55,139 bases of DNA from UBA5336 sp039815055 (GCA_039815055.1 JBCCAA010000009.1:1-55139), one strand, 5' to 3'. Shown: positions 32,691 through 40,944, counted from the stretch's first letter. Notes: a model not told the origin generated them from the sequence alone. Translations and numbers: made by a program.

Positions 32691-32711
32691 ATACTTTTTG
32701 AAAAACAGTAT
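32691..32711. promoter_or_regulatory. palindromic operator-like site upstream of the RND operon
   Basis: ATACTTTTTG plus AAAAACAGTAT forms a 21-base near-perfect palindrome (ATACT/AGTAT outer arms, two internal mismatched pairs), just upstream of the -35. Size and position suit a TetR-type repressor dimer, but no such repressor gene is in the window. Confidence 0.45.
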
Positions 32712-33207
32712 GGATAATGTGTGCGCGTGCGTGGCACTATGAACAAATTCAAGAGTTTTTCCGGGACTTTTCAAGCGCGATCACGTACATGCGCGGGCTG
32801 ACGCGCCGCAGCAGAACGTTCCAATATTCTACGAAATGTAACAAGAATTTGCCGCGCCGCCTACGCAGTCGGGCCGAATTGAGCTGTTTGCAGTGGCGTC
32901 GTGCGCGGCTTGGACAGGGTCAAAAACAAACGACCCAAAATGGCCGCCAGCACAAGTTCGCATCCATTGAGGGTCAAGACCTTGGTCATCGGCGTGTCTC
33001 CCGCCGGGCATCCATCATGATGTCTTAGCACAGGTATATGCAGCACGCCGGCGGTTTGGTCTGTCTTAAGCGGGTCCTTGGCCGTGGAAATTCAAAACAA
33101 ATCCGTCCGCGCGCGCCATGGACCTGGCTTTGACCTGCGTTTGCATGAAACACCTGACCAACCGGGTTGAATTCTGCGGGCTGGCGAAGTAACTACCCCG
33201 ATCCGGC
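32712..33207. other. gene-poor stretch between the RND operon and tRNA-Gly
   Basis: About 500 bp with no recognised gene except the doubtful small frame at 32861-32992. Frames on the plus strand from 32717 give arginine/glutamine-rich, family-less translations. The left end is AT-rich promoter DNA; the right end leads into tRNA-Gly, whose promoter presumably lies in the last 100 bases. Confidence 0.5.
32861..32992 (-). CDS. possible 43-residue hydrophobic small protein
   Basis: ATG at 32992 preceded by GGCGGGAG at eight-base spacing. The product has a polar start, a hydrophobic stretch (CELVLAAILGRLFLTL) that could span a membrane, and a polar proline/threonine tail. I recognise no family and it may be chance. 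Confidence 0.3.
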   Translation of the reverse strand, partial: PMTKVLTLNGCELVLAAILGRLFLTLSKPRTTPLQTAQFGPTA

Positions 33208-33281
33208 GCGGGTATAGCACAACGGTAGTGCAGCAGCCTTCCAAGCTGAGGATCTCGGTTCGATTCCGTGTACCCGCTCCA
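33208..33281 (+). tRNA. tRNA-Gly(TCC)
   Basis: 74 bases with an encoded CCA. Acceptor GCGGGTA pairs with TACCCGC (33271-33277), discriminator T, CCA at 33279-33281. The anticodon loop CTTCCAA carries TCC at 33240-33242 in a CAGC/GCTG stem; the T-loop is TTCGATT. The convergent ABC ATPase gene ends ten bases away. Confidence 0.98.
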
Positions 33282-33290
33282 AGCCGATGT

Positions 33291-34067
33291 TCACCGACGC
33301 CTTCTTTGCCACGGAATGAGCCATGAGGTCCCGTCGGCTTCGCCCATAAGTGGCGTGACGCCATAGACACTTTCAAGGCGCTGGGTGGTCAACACGTCGC
33401 CGGGAGGCCCATCGCAGACAATTTCACCGGCGTCCATGATGACAACGCGGTCCAGAAACCGGGCCGCCAGAGTCAGGTCATGGAGCACGGTAAGCACGCC
33501 ATCGCCGGCTTTGGCACGCGCGCGCAGCAGCTCCATCACGTGCAGCTGGTGGTAGGGGTCCAGCGCGGCCACCGGCTCATCGGCCAGCAAATAGGGCGCG
33601 CGCACCGCCAACGCCCGGGCAAGCAGGACTCGAGCCTTCTCTCCGCCCGATAGCACAGCGAATTTTCGGTCCGCCAGGCCCGGCAATTCTACCTCGCGCA
33701 GGCACGTTTCAACGATGGTATCACAGTCAGCGGTCTTGCCACCAAAGCGACCGCGGTGGGGGTGGCGCCCAAGCTCCACCACGTCCCGCACTGTGAGGTC
33801 CCACTCGACATGGTGATCCTGGGGCAAATACGCGACCTGCCGCGCGAAGGCCTTCGACGACAGGTCGGTGGTGGTCTCGCCATTGATGTGAACATCCCCG
33901 GACGTGGGAGGGCGCAGCCCGAGGATGGCCTTCAGCAAGGTTGTTTTGCCAGCCCCGTTCGGGCCGATCAGCCCAACCAGTTCGCCGGGCGCCAGGGTCA
34001 GGTTCGCACTGTGCACAATTGCGCAACCGGAGATGTCGACCTGAACGTCTTTGGCGACGAGGCTCAT
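33291..34067 (-). CDS. ABC importer ATPase, BtuD/FecE/HmuV type
   Basis: 258 residues. Walker A GPNGAGKTT (35-43), Q-loop YLPQDHH (80-86), ABC signature LSGGEKAR (139-146, glutamate in place of the usual glutamine), Walker B YLLADEP (159-165) and switch histidine H196 are all present. It energises the permease encoded immediately upstream, whose stop overlaps this gene's ATG by four bases (ATGA). The family imports siderophores, haem or cobalamin. A Fur-box-like site upstream of the operon makes an iron-related substrate the better guess, but cobalamin cannot be excluded. Confidence 0.92.
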   Translation of the reverse strand: MSLVAKDVQVDISGCAIVHSANLTLAPGELVGLIGPNGAGKTTLLKAILGLRPPTSGDVHINGETTTDLSSKAFARQVAYLPQDHHVEWDLTVRDVVELGRHPHRGRFGGKTADCDTIVETCLREVELPGLADRKFAVLSGGEKARVLLARALAVRAPYLLADEPVAALDPYHQLHVMELLRARAKAGDGVLTVLHDLTLAARFLDRVVIMDAGEIVCDGPPGDVLTTQRLESVYGVTPLMGEADGTSWLIPWQRRRR

Positions 34068-35074
34068 TCAAACCTCCCGGTACGGGCATATAGCACCAGA
34101 TACAGGAAAAAGGGCGCGCCAAGCAGCGCGGTCACCACGCCAAGTTTCAACTCCGTCCCCGGTGTAATCAGGCGCACCAGAATGTCAGCAAAAAGGACGA
34201 TCGCCGCACCACCCAGCGCACTGGACAGCAGCAAGCGGCTCGGCTTGTGCCCCACGAGCGGGCGCAAGAGGTGCGGCACCACCAGGCCGACAAACCCGAT
34301 CACGCCGCTCACGGCAACAGCAGCGCCAACGCACAGCGCGGTGCCAAACACCACCAGCGAGCGCGAGCGAGAAATGTTCACGCCGAGGCTGGCGGCAGCC
34401 TCTTCGCCGAGGCTGAGCGCATCAAGGCTGCGCGCCGAAAAGGCCAGGATCAACCAACCGGCCAGAATGAACGGGGCGGCCAGTTGAACATGCATCAGGC
34501 TGCGGTCTGTCAGCGACCCCAGCATCCAGAACATTACCTCAAACGCCGCAAACGGATTGGGTGACAGGTTCAAGGCAAGCGAGGTGAGCGCGCCGAAAAG
34601 GCTGGAAATCGCCACACCGGCAAGAATCAAGGTCAACGTCGATTGCCGCCCGGCCAGAAGTTGGAGGACGATCACGGCGAGCAGAGCGCCAGAAATCGCC
34701 GCAACCGGCAACGCCAGGGCAAACACCGCTGAGAGGCCGGTGTAGAGCGCTACAACAGCGCCGAACGCGGCTGCGGCGGACACGCCAATGACGCCAGGCT
34801 CTGCCAACGGGTTACGCAAAAAGCCCTGCATGGCGGCGCCGGACAGGCCCAGCGTGGCGCCAACCAGCACGGCGAGGATCATGCGTGGCAGCCTGATCTC
34901 CCGAAGGATCAGGGATGCCGTATCCAGATCGCCGCCAAGAATGACCGTCCACAACTCGCCAAACCCAACGCCAGATGGCCCAATCGTCAGTGACAGTGCG
35001 CAGCCGAAGCCGACCAACACTGAAAGCCCGGCATTCAACGTGATGTAGCCTATGGAAAAACCGCCCGGTGTCAT
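34064..35074 (-). CDS. ABC importer permease, BtuC/FecCD type
   Basis: 336 residues from ATG 35074. The start is fixed by a four-base ATGA overlap with the binding-protein gene; an upstream extension to 35143 lies wholly inside that gene. About ten hydrophobic segments occur, with the family blocks REIRLPRMILAVLVGATLGL, GAAMQGFLRNPLAEPGVIGV near the N-terminus, the coupling region around LGEEAAASLGVNI, and VIGFVGLVVPHLLRPLVG towards the C-terminus. It forms a homodimeric channel with the ATPase. Confidence 0.93.
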   Translation of the reverse strand: MTPGGFSIGYITLNAGLSVLVGFGCALSLTIGPSGVGFGELWTVILGGDLDTASLILREIRLPRMILAVLVGATLGLSGAAMQGFLRNPLAEPGVIGVSAAAAFGAVVALYTGLSAVFALALPVAAISGALLAVIVLQLLAGRQSTLTLILAGVAISSLFGALTSLALNLSPNPFAAFEVMFWMLGSLTDRSLMHVQLAAPFILAGWLILAFSARSLDALSLGEEAAASLGVNISRSRSLVVFGTALCVGAAVAVSGVIGFVGLVVPHLLRPLVGHKPSRLLLSSALGGAAIVLFADILVRLITPGTELKLGVVTALLGAPFFLYLVLYARTGRFE

Positions 35075-35913
35075 GGCGCCAGCATCTCCCGACGTTTCTG
35101 GCGGAGCGTGTCTAGCGTGGTCGCGATGCGCGAGGTACCACACAGCGTCTGTCTTGCGGGCACGTTGATCACGTCCGAGCGGTCTATCAGATACTTCAGC
35201 GCGGGGTGTTTCAAGGCCTGCGTTCCGCGCGAAGGCGGGTCGCCATAATCATCGCCCAGATCGATGACATCTGGATCACTGACGATCAGTTGCTCCAGAG
35301 AGACCGGCCTCGTGCCCGGGCGCTCAAGTGTTTCTGCCAGCGTCGTAAACCCAGCGGTTTGGACAAGATCGGCTAGTAATGAACCTGGCCCCGCCGTGTA
35401 TCCATTTACGGCATAGTTGGCGTAAATGAGCGGGGGGTCTGCGGGGCGAACCGCATGTGTAGCGGCCTGCCTGGCCTGCCTGATCTGGCTGACCAACTGA
35501 TCGGCCCGAGCGTTGGCACCAACCAGGTCGCCCATGCGCTCAATATTCTCAATCACGCCCTCAATGGACTGGGCCGGCGTGAATTGTTCGACGCGGTAGT
35601 CCAGCGCCCTGAGAATGCCAACGGCGTGGCGTGTGGAAAACGTGCCCGCAACAACAAGGTCCGGATTAAGCGAGAGCACTTCTTCGGCGGTGCCGCGATG
35701 GGTGCCAATTGTGCGAGCGAGGTCGGGCATGTTGGATGAAATGGGATCGGCGGCAAGGAAACTTACGGCCACGATCCGCTCGGGGTCCACAAGATCCATC
35801 AAGAGTTGATCGGTGCACAAATTCATCGAAACAATGCGCTGGGGCACTGGTTCGGCCCGGCTGGCGGGCGCAGCGATTATCACCGCCAGTAACAGTAACA
35901 GTTTGAGCCGCAC
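35071..35913 (-). CDS. periplasmic substrate-binding protein of the ABC importer, BtuF/FepB type
   Basis: 280 residues with a signal peptide (MRLKLLLLLAVIIAAPASRA). A class III periplasmic-binding fold is seen: RIVSMNLCTDQLLMDLV at the start of the N-lobe, EEVLSLNPDLVVAG, a long connecting helix, and the C-lobe NYAVNGYTAGPGSLLADLV. These are typical of the vitamin B12/iron-chelate group. The start is GTG at 35913 with GGGA eight bases upstream. First gene of a three-gene operon. No TonB-dependent receptor is nearby, so the outer-membrane step must be encoded elsewhere. Confidence 0.9.
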   Translation of the reverse strand: MRLKLLLLLAVIIAAPASRAEPVPQRIVSMNLCTDQLLMDLVDPERIVAVSFLAADPISSNMPDLARTIGTHRGTAEEVLSLNPDLVVAGTFSTRHAVGILRALDYRVEQFTPAQSIEGVIENIERMGDLVGANARADQLVSQIRQARQAATHAVRPADPPLIYANYAVNGYTAGPGSLLADLVQTAGFTTLAETLERPGTRPVSLEQLIVSDPDVIDLGDDYGDPPSRGTQALKHPALKYLIDRSDVINVPARQTLCGTSRIATTLDTLRQKRREMLAP

Positions 35914-36000
35914 TCCGCCGATCCCGATTGGCTAATTCGGCGGGTGTGCCACCGTTCCGCACGTGGCGGAAGCATGGTGCGGCAATATCTCAGAGTGCTG

Positions 36001-36024
36001 TTATTAAGAATGATTTGCAATATT
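36001..36024. promoter_or_regulatory. Fur-box-like site upstream of the ABC importer
   Basis: TTATTAAGAATGATTTGCAA followed by TATT lies about 90-110 bp before the GTG of the binding-protein gene. The core AAGAATGATTTGCAA closely resembles widely seen Fur-regulated promoter sites (AATGAGAATnATTTGCAA pattern). The small gene at 36095 is divergent and could be controlled by the same site. Confidence 0.5.
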
Positions 36025-36094
36025 GGATATTAAGGCTAGTGTCATCGCCAGTTTGGAGACTCGCCCCAAACGGATCAGAGGAAGGACCCTACCC

Positions 36095-36289
36095 ATGTGC
36101 TTGCCCATCAATGACCGTTCCATGCTCAGTTGGCTGCGCACCCAGATCCGCGTGATGGAAGCCTGGCGCGAAGAAATGGTGCGTCGCCCTGAGATGGATG
36201 CAGCTCAGGCCCAGAAGATCGACACGCACCTGGCCTGGCTGTGCGCCGAATACCAGCGTCTGGAAGACGTCGTCAGCGTTGCGGCATAA
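36095..36289 (+). CDS. small conserved-looking protein, unknown function
   Basis: A 64-residue, mostly helical, soluble protein I do not recognise (MCLPINDRSMLSWLRTQIRV at the start, AWLCAEYQRLEDVVSVAA at the end). The ATG at 36095 follows GAGGAAGGAC at good spacing; an upstream TTG at 36023 would run through the Fur-like site. Two cysteines and an acidic/basic helix pattern are visible. Its end abuts the ndk terminator. It may be iron-responsive, given the divergent Fur-like site. Confidence 0.6.
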   Translation: MCLPINDRSMLSWLRTQIRVMEAWREEMVRRPEMDAAQAQKIDTHLAWLCAEYQRLEDVVSVAA

Positions 36290-36326
36290 CAAAAACGCCC
36301 CCGGCTGAGATCATCAGCCGAGGGCG
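36290..36326 (-). terminator. intrinsic terminator of ndk
   Basis: A 13-pair stem with one mismatch (CGCCCTCGGCTGA / TCAGCCGGGGGCG as read on the minus strand) and loop TGATC is followed on that strand by TTTTTGTTAT. It lies 36 bases after the ndk stop and touches the stop of the convergent small gene. Confidence 0.85.
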
Positions 36327-36361
36327 AATCGGTAATTGCAGGCGCTAAACAGGGTCGGTGC

Positions 36362-36784
36362 TTAACCTACGATATCAGCCTCAGCGAAGAACTGGGCGAT
36401 CTCGATCGCGGCGTTTTCTGCGCTATCGGAGCCATGTACTGAGTTCTCGCCGATGGATTTGGCGAAAAGCTTGCGGATTGTGCCGTCGGCAGCCTCAGCT
36501 GGGTTGGTCGCGCCCATCACGTCGCGGTGGGCTTTGACGGCGTCTTCGCCTTCCAGCACCTGCACCACAACCGGGGCTGAGGTCATGAACTCGACCAGTT
36601 CGCCATAGAACGGGCGCTCGGCGTGAACGTCGTAAAACCGCTTGGCCTGGGCATCGGTCATGTGGATGCGGCGCTGGGCAATGATGCGCAGACCGGCAGC
36701 TTCGATGACCTGGTTGATGGCGCCGGTGAGATTTCGCTCGGTGGCGTCCGGTTTGATGATGGAGAAAGTGCGTTGCACGGCCAT
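36362..36784 (-). CDS. ndk: nucleoside diphosphate kinase
   Basis: 140 residues. Transfers the terminal phosphate from ATP to other nucleoside diphosphates through a phosphohistidine. The N-terminal TFSIIKPDA (K11), the ERPFYGELVEFM block and the active-site loop GENSVHGSDS with H117 are all present, and the length is canonical. The ATG at 36784 follows CCAGGAGCC; the 26-residue upstream extension is not family-like. It stands alone between two intrinsic terminators. Confidence 0.97.
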   Translation of the reverse strand: MAVQRTFSIIKPDATERNLTGAINQVIEAAGLRIIAQRRIHMTDAQAKRFYDVHAERPFYGELVEFMTSAPVVVQVLEGEDAVKAHRDVMGATNPAEAADGTIRKLFAKSIGENSVHGSDSAENAAIEIAQFFAEADIVG

Positions 36785-36884
36785 TTTTGGCTCCTGGAGG
36801 TGTGGAAAACGTCTAGTCTGGGCGCCTCTTAGCCGGGCAGCGCAAAGGCGGCAACCGGGCAAATTCCTGCAAGCCCGCGATCAC

Positions 36885-36919
36885 CAAAATAAAAAAGGCC
36901 CAGCAGTTGCCGGGCCTTT
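36885..36919 (-). terminator. intrinsic terminator of groESL
   Basis: On the minus strand AAAGGCCC and GGGCCTTT form an eight-pair stem with a ten-base loop, followed by TTTTTTATTTT. It lies 31 bases after the groEL stop. Confidence 0.85.
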
Positions 36920-36949
36920 CTCAATTCAGTCGGGCTGGGCCCGGGCAGG

Positions 36950-38596
36950 CTACATCATGCCGCCCATGCCGCCCATTCCGCCCATGCCGCCCATATCAGG
37001 CATTGCAGGCGCATCTTCTTTCGGCGCTTCGGCGATGGCCGCCTCGGTCGTGATCAGGAGCGCTGCCACGGAAGCTGCGTTCTGAAGGGCCGAGCGAACC
37101 ACTTTCACCGGATCGATGACGCCCATCTCAACCAGGTCACCATACTCTTCGGTCTGTGCGTTGAAGCCGAAAGACTTGGTCTTCTTGCCGAGCACGGTGT
37201 TCACAACAACCGAGCCTTCGACGCCAGCATTCTCGGCGATCTGGCGAGCTGGAGATTCCAGCGCCTTGCGCACGATGTCGATGCCAGCTTGCTCGTCGTC
37301 ATTTTCGCCTTTGACGTCGATGTTGGTGGACGCCCGCAACAGAGCGATGCCGCCGCCTGGGACGATGCCTTCTTCAACGGCAGCGCGGGTCGCATTCAGG
37401 GCGTCATCGACGCGGTCCTTGCGCTCTTTCACTTCCACTTCGGTCGCACCGCCGACTTTGATGACCGCAACACCGCCAGCCAGCTTGGCCAGGCGCTCTT
37501 GCAGCTTCTCTTTGTCGTAGTCGGAAGAGGTGTCTTCGATTTGCGTGCGGATCTGGGCCACGCGGGCCTCGATCTCGGCTTTGGCGCCAGCACCGTCGAC
37601 AACGGTCGTGTCATCCTTGGTGATGTTCACGCGCTTGGCTGTGCCAAGCATCTCTAGCGAGACGTTTTCCAGCTTGATGCCGAGGTCTTCGGAGATGACC
37701 TGGCCGCCGGTCAGGACAGCGATGTCCTGCAGCATGGCCTTGCGACGATCACCAAAACCCGGTGCCTTGACGGCTGCCACTTTCAGGCCACCGCGCAGCT
37801 TGTTGACCACCAGCGTGGCCAGGGCTTCGCCATCTACGTCTTCTGCAATGATCAGCAGCGGACGCTGAGACTGCACAACGCTTTCCAGGATTGGCAGCAT
37901 GGGCTGAAGCGATGACAGCTTCTTCTCGTGCAGGAGGATCATTGGATCTTCGAGGTCCGTGATCATCTTGTCGGCATTGGTGATGAAGTATGGGCTAAGA
38001 TAGCCGCGGTCGAATTGCATGCCTTCGACGACTTCCAGCTCGGTATCCAGCGACTTGGCTTCTTCAACCGTGATCACGCCTTCATTGCCGACCTTGTCCA
38101 TGGCTTCTGCGATCATGGCGCCAACATCGGCTTCACCATTGGCAGAGATGGTACCGACCTGGGCGATCTCGTCGTTGGTTTTCACCTTTTTGGAGTGGTG
38201 GGCCAGGTCGCTGACCACTTCTGCTACGGCTTTCTCGATGCCGCGGCGAAGATCCATCGGGTTCATGCCAGCGGCAACGCGCTTCATGCCTTCGCGCACG
38301 ATGGCCTGGGCCAGCACAGTTGCCGTGGTGGTGCCGTCGCCGGCAACGTCATTGGCCTTGGATGCGACTTCGCGAAGCATCTGAGCGCCCATGTTCTGGA
38401 ACTTGTCTTCCAGCTCGACTTCCTTCGCGACGGTGACGCCGTCTTTGGTGGTGCGTGGTGCACCGAAGGATTTCTCGATGACCACGTTACGGCCTTTTGG
38501 GCCGAGGGTCACTTTTACGGAATTGGCGAGGATATCGACGCCGCGCAGCATTTGCTCGCGGGCTTCCGGGCCAAATTGTACAATCTTGGCAGCCAT
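36950..38596 (-). CDS. groEL: chaperonin GroEL (Hsp60)
   Basis: 548 residues, canonical length. The 14-mer chaperonin folds client proteins in its ATP-driven cavity with GroES. Hallmarks: MAAKIVQFGPEAREQMLRGV start, TLGPKGRNVV, DGVTVAKEVELED, VAGDGTTTATVLAQ (ATPase site), NEGVITVEEAKS, and AAVEEGIVPGGGIALLRA near the C-terminus. The tail is the disordered GGM repeat (GGMGGMGGMGGMM). The ATG follows AAAGGT. It is downstream of groES by 53 bp in one operon under CIRCE control. Confidence 0.98.
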   Translation of the reverse strand: MAAKIVQFGPEAREQMLRGVDILANSVKVTLGPKGRNVVIEKSFGAPRTTKDGVTVAKEVELEDKFQNMGAQMLREVASKANDVAGDGTTTATVLAQAIVREGMKRVAAGMNPMDLRRGIEKAVAEVVSDLAHHSKKVKTNDEIAQVGTISANGEADVGAMIAEAMDKVGNEGVITVEEAKSLDTELEVVEGMQFDRGYLSPYFITNADKMITDLEDPMILLHEKKLSSLQPMLPILESVVQSQRPLLIIAEDVDGEALATLVVNKLRGGLKVAAVKAPGFGDRRKAMLQDIAVLTGGQVISEDLGIKLENVSLEMLGTAKRVNITKDDTTVVDGAGAKAEIEARVAQIRTQIEDTSSDYDKEKLQERLAKLAGGVAVIKVGGATEVEVKERKDRVDDALNATRAAVEEGIVPGGGIALLRASTNIDVKGENDDEQAGIDIVRKALESPARQIAENAGVEGSVVVNTVLGKKTKSFGFNAQTEEYGDLVEMGVIDPVKVVRSALQNAASVAALLITTEAAIAEAPKEDAPAMPDMGGMGGMGGMGGMM

Positions 38597-38649
38597 GATC
38601 GGGTACCTTTCTGTCTCAGGGTTTTAAGGGGTGAAGGAGCGGTGAGCGC

Positions 38650-38940
38650 CTACTCGACGACGCCGAGAATGTCGCTTTCCTTCATGATCAGCAGCTCTTC
38701 TCCATCGATGGAGACTTCAGAGCCGGACCATTTGCCGAACAGGATGCGATCGCCTGGTTTCACGTCCATCGGGACGATCTCCATGTCTTCGCCGCCGCGC
38801 GCGCCAGCGCCAACAGCGACGATTTCGCCTTCCTGGGGTTTCTCTTTTGCCGTATCGGGAATGATGATCCCGCCTTTGGTGGTCTCGCCTTCTTCGATGC
38901 GGCGGACCAGAACACGGTCGTGGAGCGGACGGAGTGCCAT
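38650..38940 (-). CDS. groES: co-chaperonin GroES (Hsp10)
   Basis: 96 residues. Lid of the GroEL cavity. ALRPLHDRVLVRR start, the mobile loop EGETTKGGIIIPDTAKEKP, and the ending GEELLIMKESDILGVVE are typical. ATG 38940 is selected by GGAAGAGGG upstream; the seven-residue extension is not conserved. First gene of the groESL operon. Confidence 0.97.
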   Translation of the reverse strand: MALRPLHDRVLVRRIEEGETTKGGIIIPDTAKEKPQEGEIVAVGAGARGGEDMEIVPMDVKPGDRILFGKWSGSEVSIDGEELLIMKESDILGVVE

Positions 38941-38999
38941 ATGCCCTCTTCCTTCAATCAAGTGTGAATGTCAGTTCCGTCAGGTAGCCGGAGAGGCTG

Positions 39000-39026
39000 T
39001 TAGCACTCACCCTCTTTGACTGCTAA
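39000..39026. promoter_or_regulatory. CIRCE operator of groESL
   Basis: TTAGCACTC, nine bases, GACTGCTAA: one mismatch to the CIRCE consensus (TTAGCACTC-N9-GAGTGCTAA). The HrcA repressor binds this element in the 5' leader of groESL in many bacteria. hrcA itself is not in the window. Confidence 0.93.
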
Positions 39027-39036
39027 CGGAGCAGCG

Positions 39037-39065
39037 GAAGTAAGTGTCCGTTGTGCAGGGGTCAA
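39037..39065 (-). promoter_or_regulatory. candidate groESL promoter
   Basis: On the minus strand TTGACC (39060-39065) and TACTTC (39037-39042) are spaced by 17 bases, placing the start point next to the CIRCE element, as expected for HrcA control. A good heat-shock-sigma pair with correct spacing was not found. Confidence 0.5.
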
Positions 39066-39167
39066 TAGGCTGTGCGCCTAAAATAGGTGCAAGGCCTGAT
39101 CTTGCCGTCCAAAGCAAGACATTTTGCTGCGCTCAGAGCCCGAATTGCAGTCCTTTTGATGTCCTGA

Positions 39168-39186
39168 CACGTCTGGTTCAGACGTG
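39168..39186. repeat. perfect palindrome upstream of usg
   Basis: CACGTCTG, spacer GTT, CAGACGTG: eight perfect pairs, 41 bases before the usg start. It may be an operator or a leader hairpin; there is no T-run. Confidence 0.45.
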
Positions 39187-39227
39187 AACTGAGAGACTGC
39201 ACATGGGGCGCTAGGACAGGAGCGACA

Positions 39228-39509
39228 ATGGAGAACCGCACACCAGATCCCGATTTCACCGCGCAGCTTGGCGGCGCCGGCCTGCTGACGACCGAAATTC
39301 TGTTTCATCTGCCCGACCATCCAGGACTTCTGCAGAGTTTCGTCTGGCAAACCATGGACACCGCCCCACGCTTTCCTCGCCTGGCCGAATTCCTCGACCA
39401 TTGGCGCCGTGAGATTGAAGCGATGATCCACTCCATCCGCATTGCCCATGCCGATGGGGTTGGACCGCCAGAATGGCGCGCAATAGACCGTGAATTCTCT
39501 TTGAACTGA
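39228..39509 (+). CDS. usg: Usg family protein
   Basis: 93 residues matching the Usg family of small alphaproteobacterial proteins of unknown function: DFTAQLGGAGLLTTEILFHL, LPDHPGLLQSFVWQTMD, FPRLAEFLDHWRREIEAMI, HSIRIAHADGVGPPEWRAID. Length and block order are those of the family. The ATG follows AGGAGCGACA. It is divergent from groES. The family name comes from an old location near a gene cluster and says nothing about role. Confidence 0.88.
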   Translation: MENRTPDPDFTAQLGGAGLLTTEILFHLPDHPGLLQSFVWQTMDTAPRFPRLAEFLDHWRREIEAMIHSIRIAHADGVGPPEWRAIDREFSLN

Positions 39510-39619
39510 CATTTGCCTGCTGAAACCGGCTGCGGGCCAATGACCGTTTTGCTATAGACCCCGTGGGCACCTTGGGGCAGCTTTGGCGGCTGACCTCCAC
39601 GACTTAAGGGGTAAATCGC

Positions 39620-40315
39620 ATGATCTGGTGGATTCTACCGGCCATCTCCGGTGTGATTGGTTTGATGCTGGTGTTTGCCGGCTTTGGGCGCGTTTTCGGG
39701 ATGCAGGTCTTTTCCGGTGGCGCACGGCTTCTGTTTGGAACAGGGTTTATGGGCCTCGGCGGCGTCATCGCTTTCGCGGGACTCAATCTGCAGACCTATA
39801 TGCGCATCGCCAAAGAGACCGAGGTGACGCGGATCAGTTTTGAATCGACCGAACTGCCAGATACCTATCTGGCGACCCTGACTTTTCCGGGCGGTGAAAA
39901 ACAGGTTCACGAACTGACAGGCGACGAGTGGGAAATCCGCGCCCGCGTCATCCGGTTCCAGCCGCTGGCCAATATGCTCGGCTATGACAGTGTCTATCGG
40001 TTGGATCGCCTGACGGGTGGATTTGAAGAGGCAGACGGCGAGACCACCGTGATTGTGCGTCGGCTGAATGCCAATCCCGGTCTGGACGTACATGCCATGG
40101 CCAAGGCCGAAGGCGCCCGCTTCGGTATGAACACCGAAAGCTACGGCTCGGCGGTTTATAATCCGATGGCAGATGGGCTGACCTATGACGTGAAGATGAC
40201 CCAGGGTGGCCTGGTGCTGGAATCGGCCGATCTCGCCACACGGTCCCGCGTCGGCCAACCGGTACAGCCGCGCAACGAAGACCGCGCGCCGGGCACGCCT
40301 GTCCCGGCAGAATAA
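39620..40315 (+). CDS. two-TM membrane protein, unknown function
   Basis: 231 residues. Two hydrophobic segments at about 4-22 and 33-55 (WILPAISGVIGLMLVFAGF; LLFGTGFMGLGGVIAFAGL) are followed by a soluble region of about 170 residues. It has a beta-rich start (VTRISFESTELPDTYLATL, TFPGGEKQVHELTGDEWEI) and a helical MAKAEGARFGM segment, and ends in a disordered proline/glutamate tail. I recognise no catalytic motif. The next gene starts two bases after the stop, so the two are likely co-translated. Confidence 0.72.
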   Translation: MIWWILPAISGVIGLMLVFAGFGRVFGMQVFSGGARLLFGTGFMGLGGVIAFAGLNLQTYMRIAKETEVTRISFESTELPDTYLATLTFPGGEKQVHELTGDEWEIRARVIRFQPLANMLGYDSVYRLDRLTGGFEEADGETTVIVRRLNANPGLDVHAMAKAEGARFGMNTESYGSAVYNPMADGLTYDVKMTQGGLVLESADLATRSRVGQPVQPRNEDRAPGTPVPAE

Positions 40316-40317
40316 GC

Positions 40318-40944
40318 ATGGGGCTTTGGGACCGCTACATCGTGCCGCCGCTGGTTTCCGCGGCCTGTTCCAGCAAGCCCATCATGAAACAACGAGACAA
40401 GATCGTGCCCCTGGCTGAGGGCACGGTGCTGGAAGTGGGATGCGGGTCAGGCACGAATTTCAGGCTTTACGACGTCGCAAAAGTCAGTCGGCTTCATGCC
40501 CTGGAGCCCTCGCCCGGAATGGTGGCACGGGCACGGAAAGCCCTTCAGGTCAGCGCGTTGGAGGATCGGACCGACCTTCTCGAAACCGGCGCTGAAGCCA
40601 TTCCGCTGCAAGACAATATAATCGACACGGCGGTGATCACGTTCGTTTTGTGCACGATTCCGGACTGGCAGGCCGCGTTGGCCGACATCCGCCGGGTCCT
40701 GAAACCGAATGGGCGTATCCTGTTTTCTGAACATGGGCTGGCCCCGGATGAAGGCGTTGCAAAATGGCAGCGAAGGTTCGAGCCCGTCTGGAAACGCATT
40801 GCGGGCGGATGTCATCTGACGCGCGATGCGGGCGCGCTGTTCACGGCATCCGGATTCGCGCTCGAACAGGTCGAGACAATGTACTTGCCGTCGACGCCAA
40901 GGATCGCGGGCTTTGCCAGTTGGGGTTCTGCCCGCCCGGTCTAG
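40318..40944 (+). CDS. class I SAM-dependent methyltransferase
   Basis: 208 residues of the Methyltransf_11 type. Motif I VLEVGCGSGTNF (38-49), acidic motif II position in HALEPSPGM, a DTAVITFVLCTIPDW block for motif IV, and RRVLKPNGRILFSEHG for the later strands. The C-terminal part (WKRIAGGCHLTRDAG, ASGFALEQVETMYLP) recalls METTL7-like or phospholipid-type methyltransferases, but the substrate cannot be told. Its 3' end overlaps the convergent FAD oxidase gene by four bases. Confidence 0.85.
   Translation: MGLWDRYIVPPLVSAACSSKPIMKQRDKIVPLAEGTVLEVGCGSGTNFRLYDVAKVSRLHALEPSPGMVARARKALQVSALEDRTDLLETGAEAIPLQDNIIDTAVITFVLCTIPDWQAALADIRRVLKPNGRILFSEHGLAPDEGVAKWQRRFEPVWKRIAGGCHLTRDAGALFTASGFALEQVETMYLPSTPRIAGFASWGSARPV

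Noticed and set aside
32717..33028. 103-codon plus-strand frame after the RND promoter
   Set aside because: GTG start without ribosome site, basic random-like translation, no family.
35914..36090. Cobalamin riboswitch in front of the BtuFCD-like operon
   Set aside because: I looked for the conserved B12-box and receptor segments on the minus strand and did not find them; the Fur-like site is the better regulatory candidate.
37928..39019. 363-codon plus-strand frame
   Set aside because: Antisense to groEL and groES and runs through the CIRCE region.
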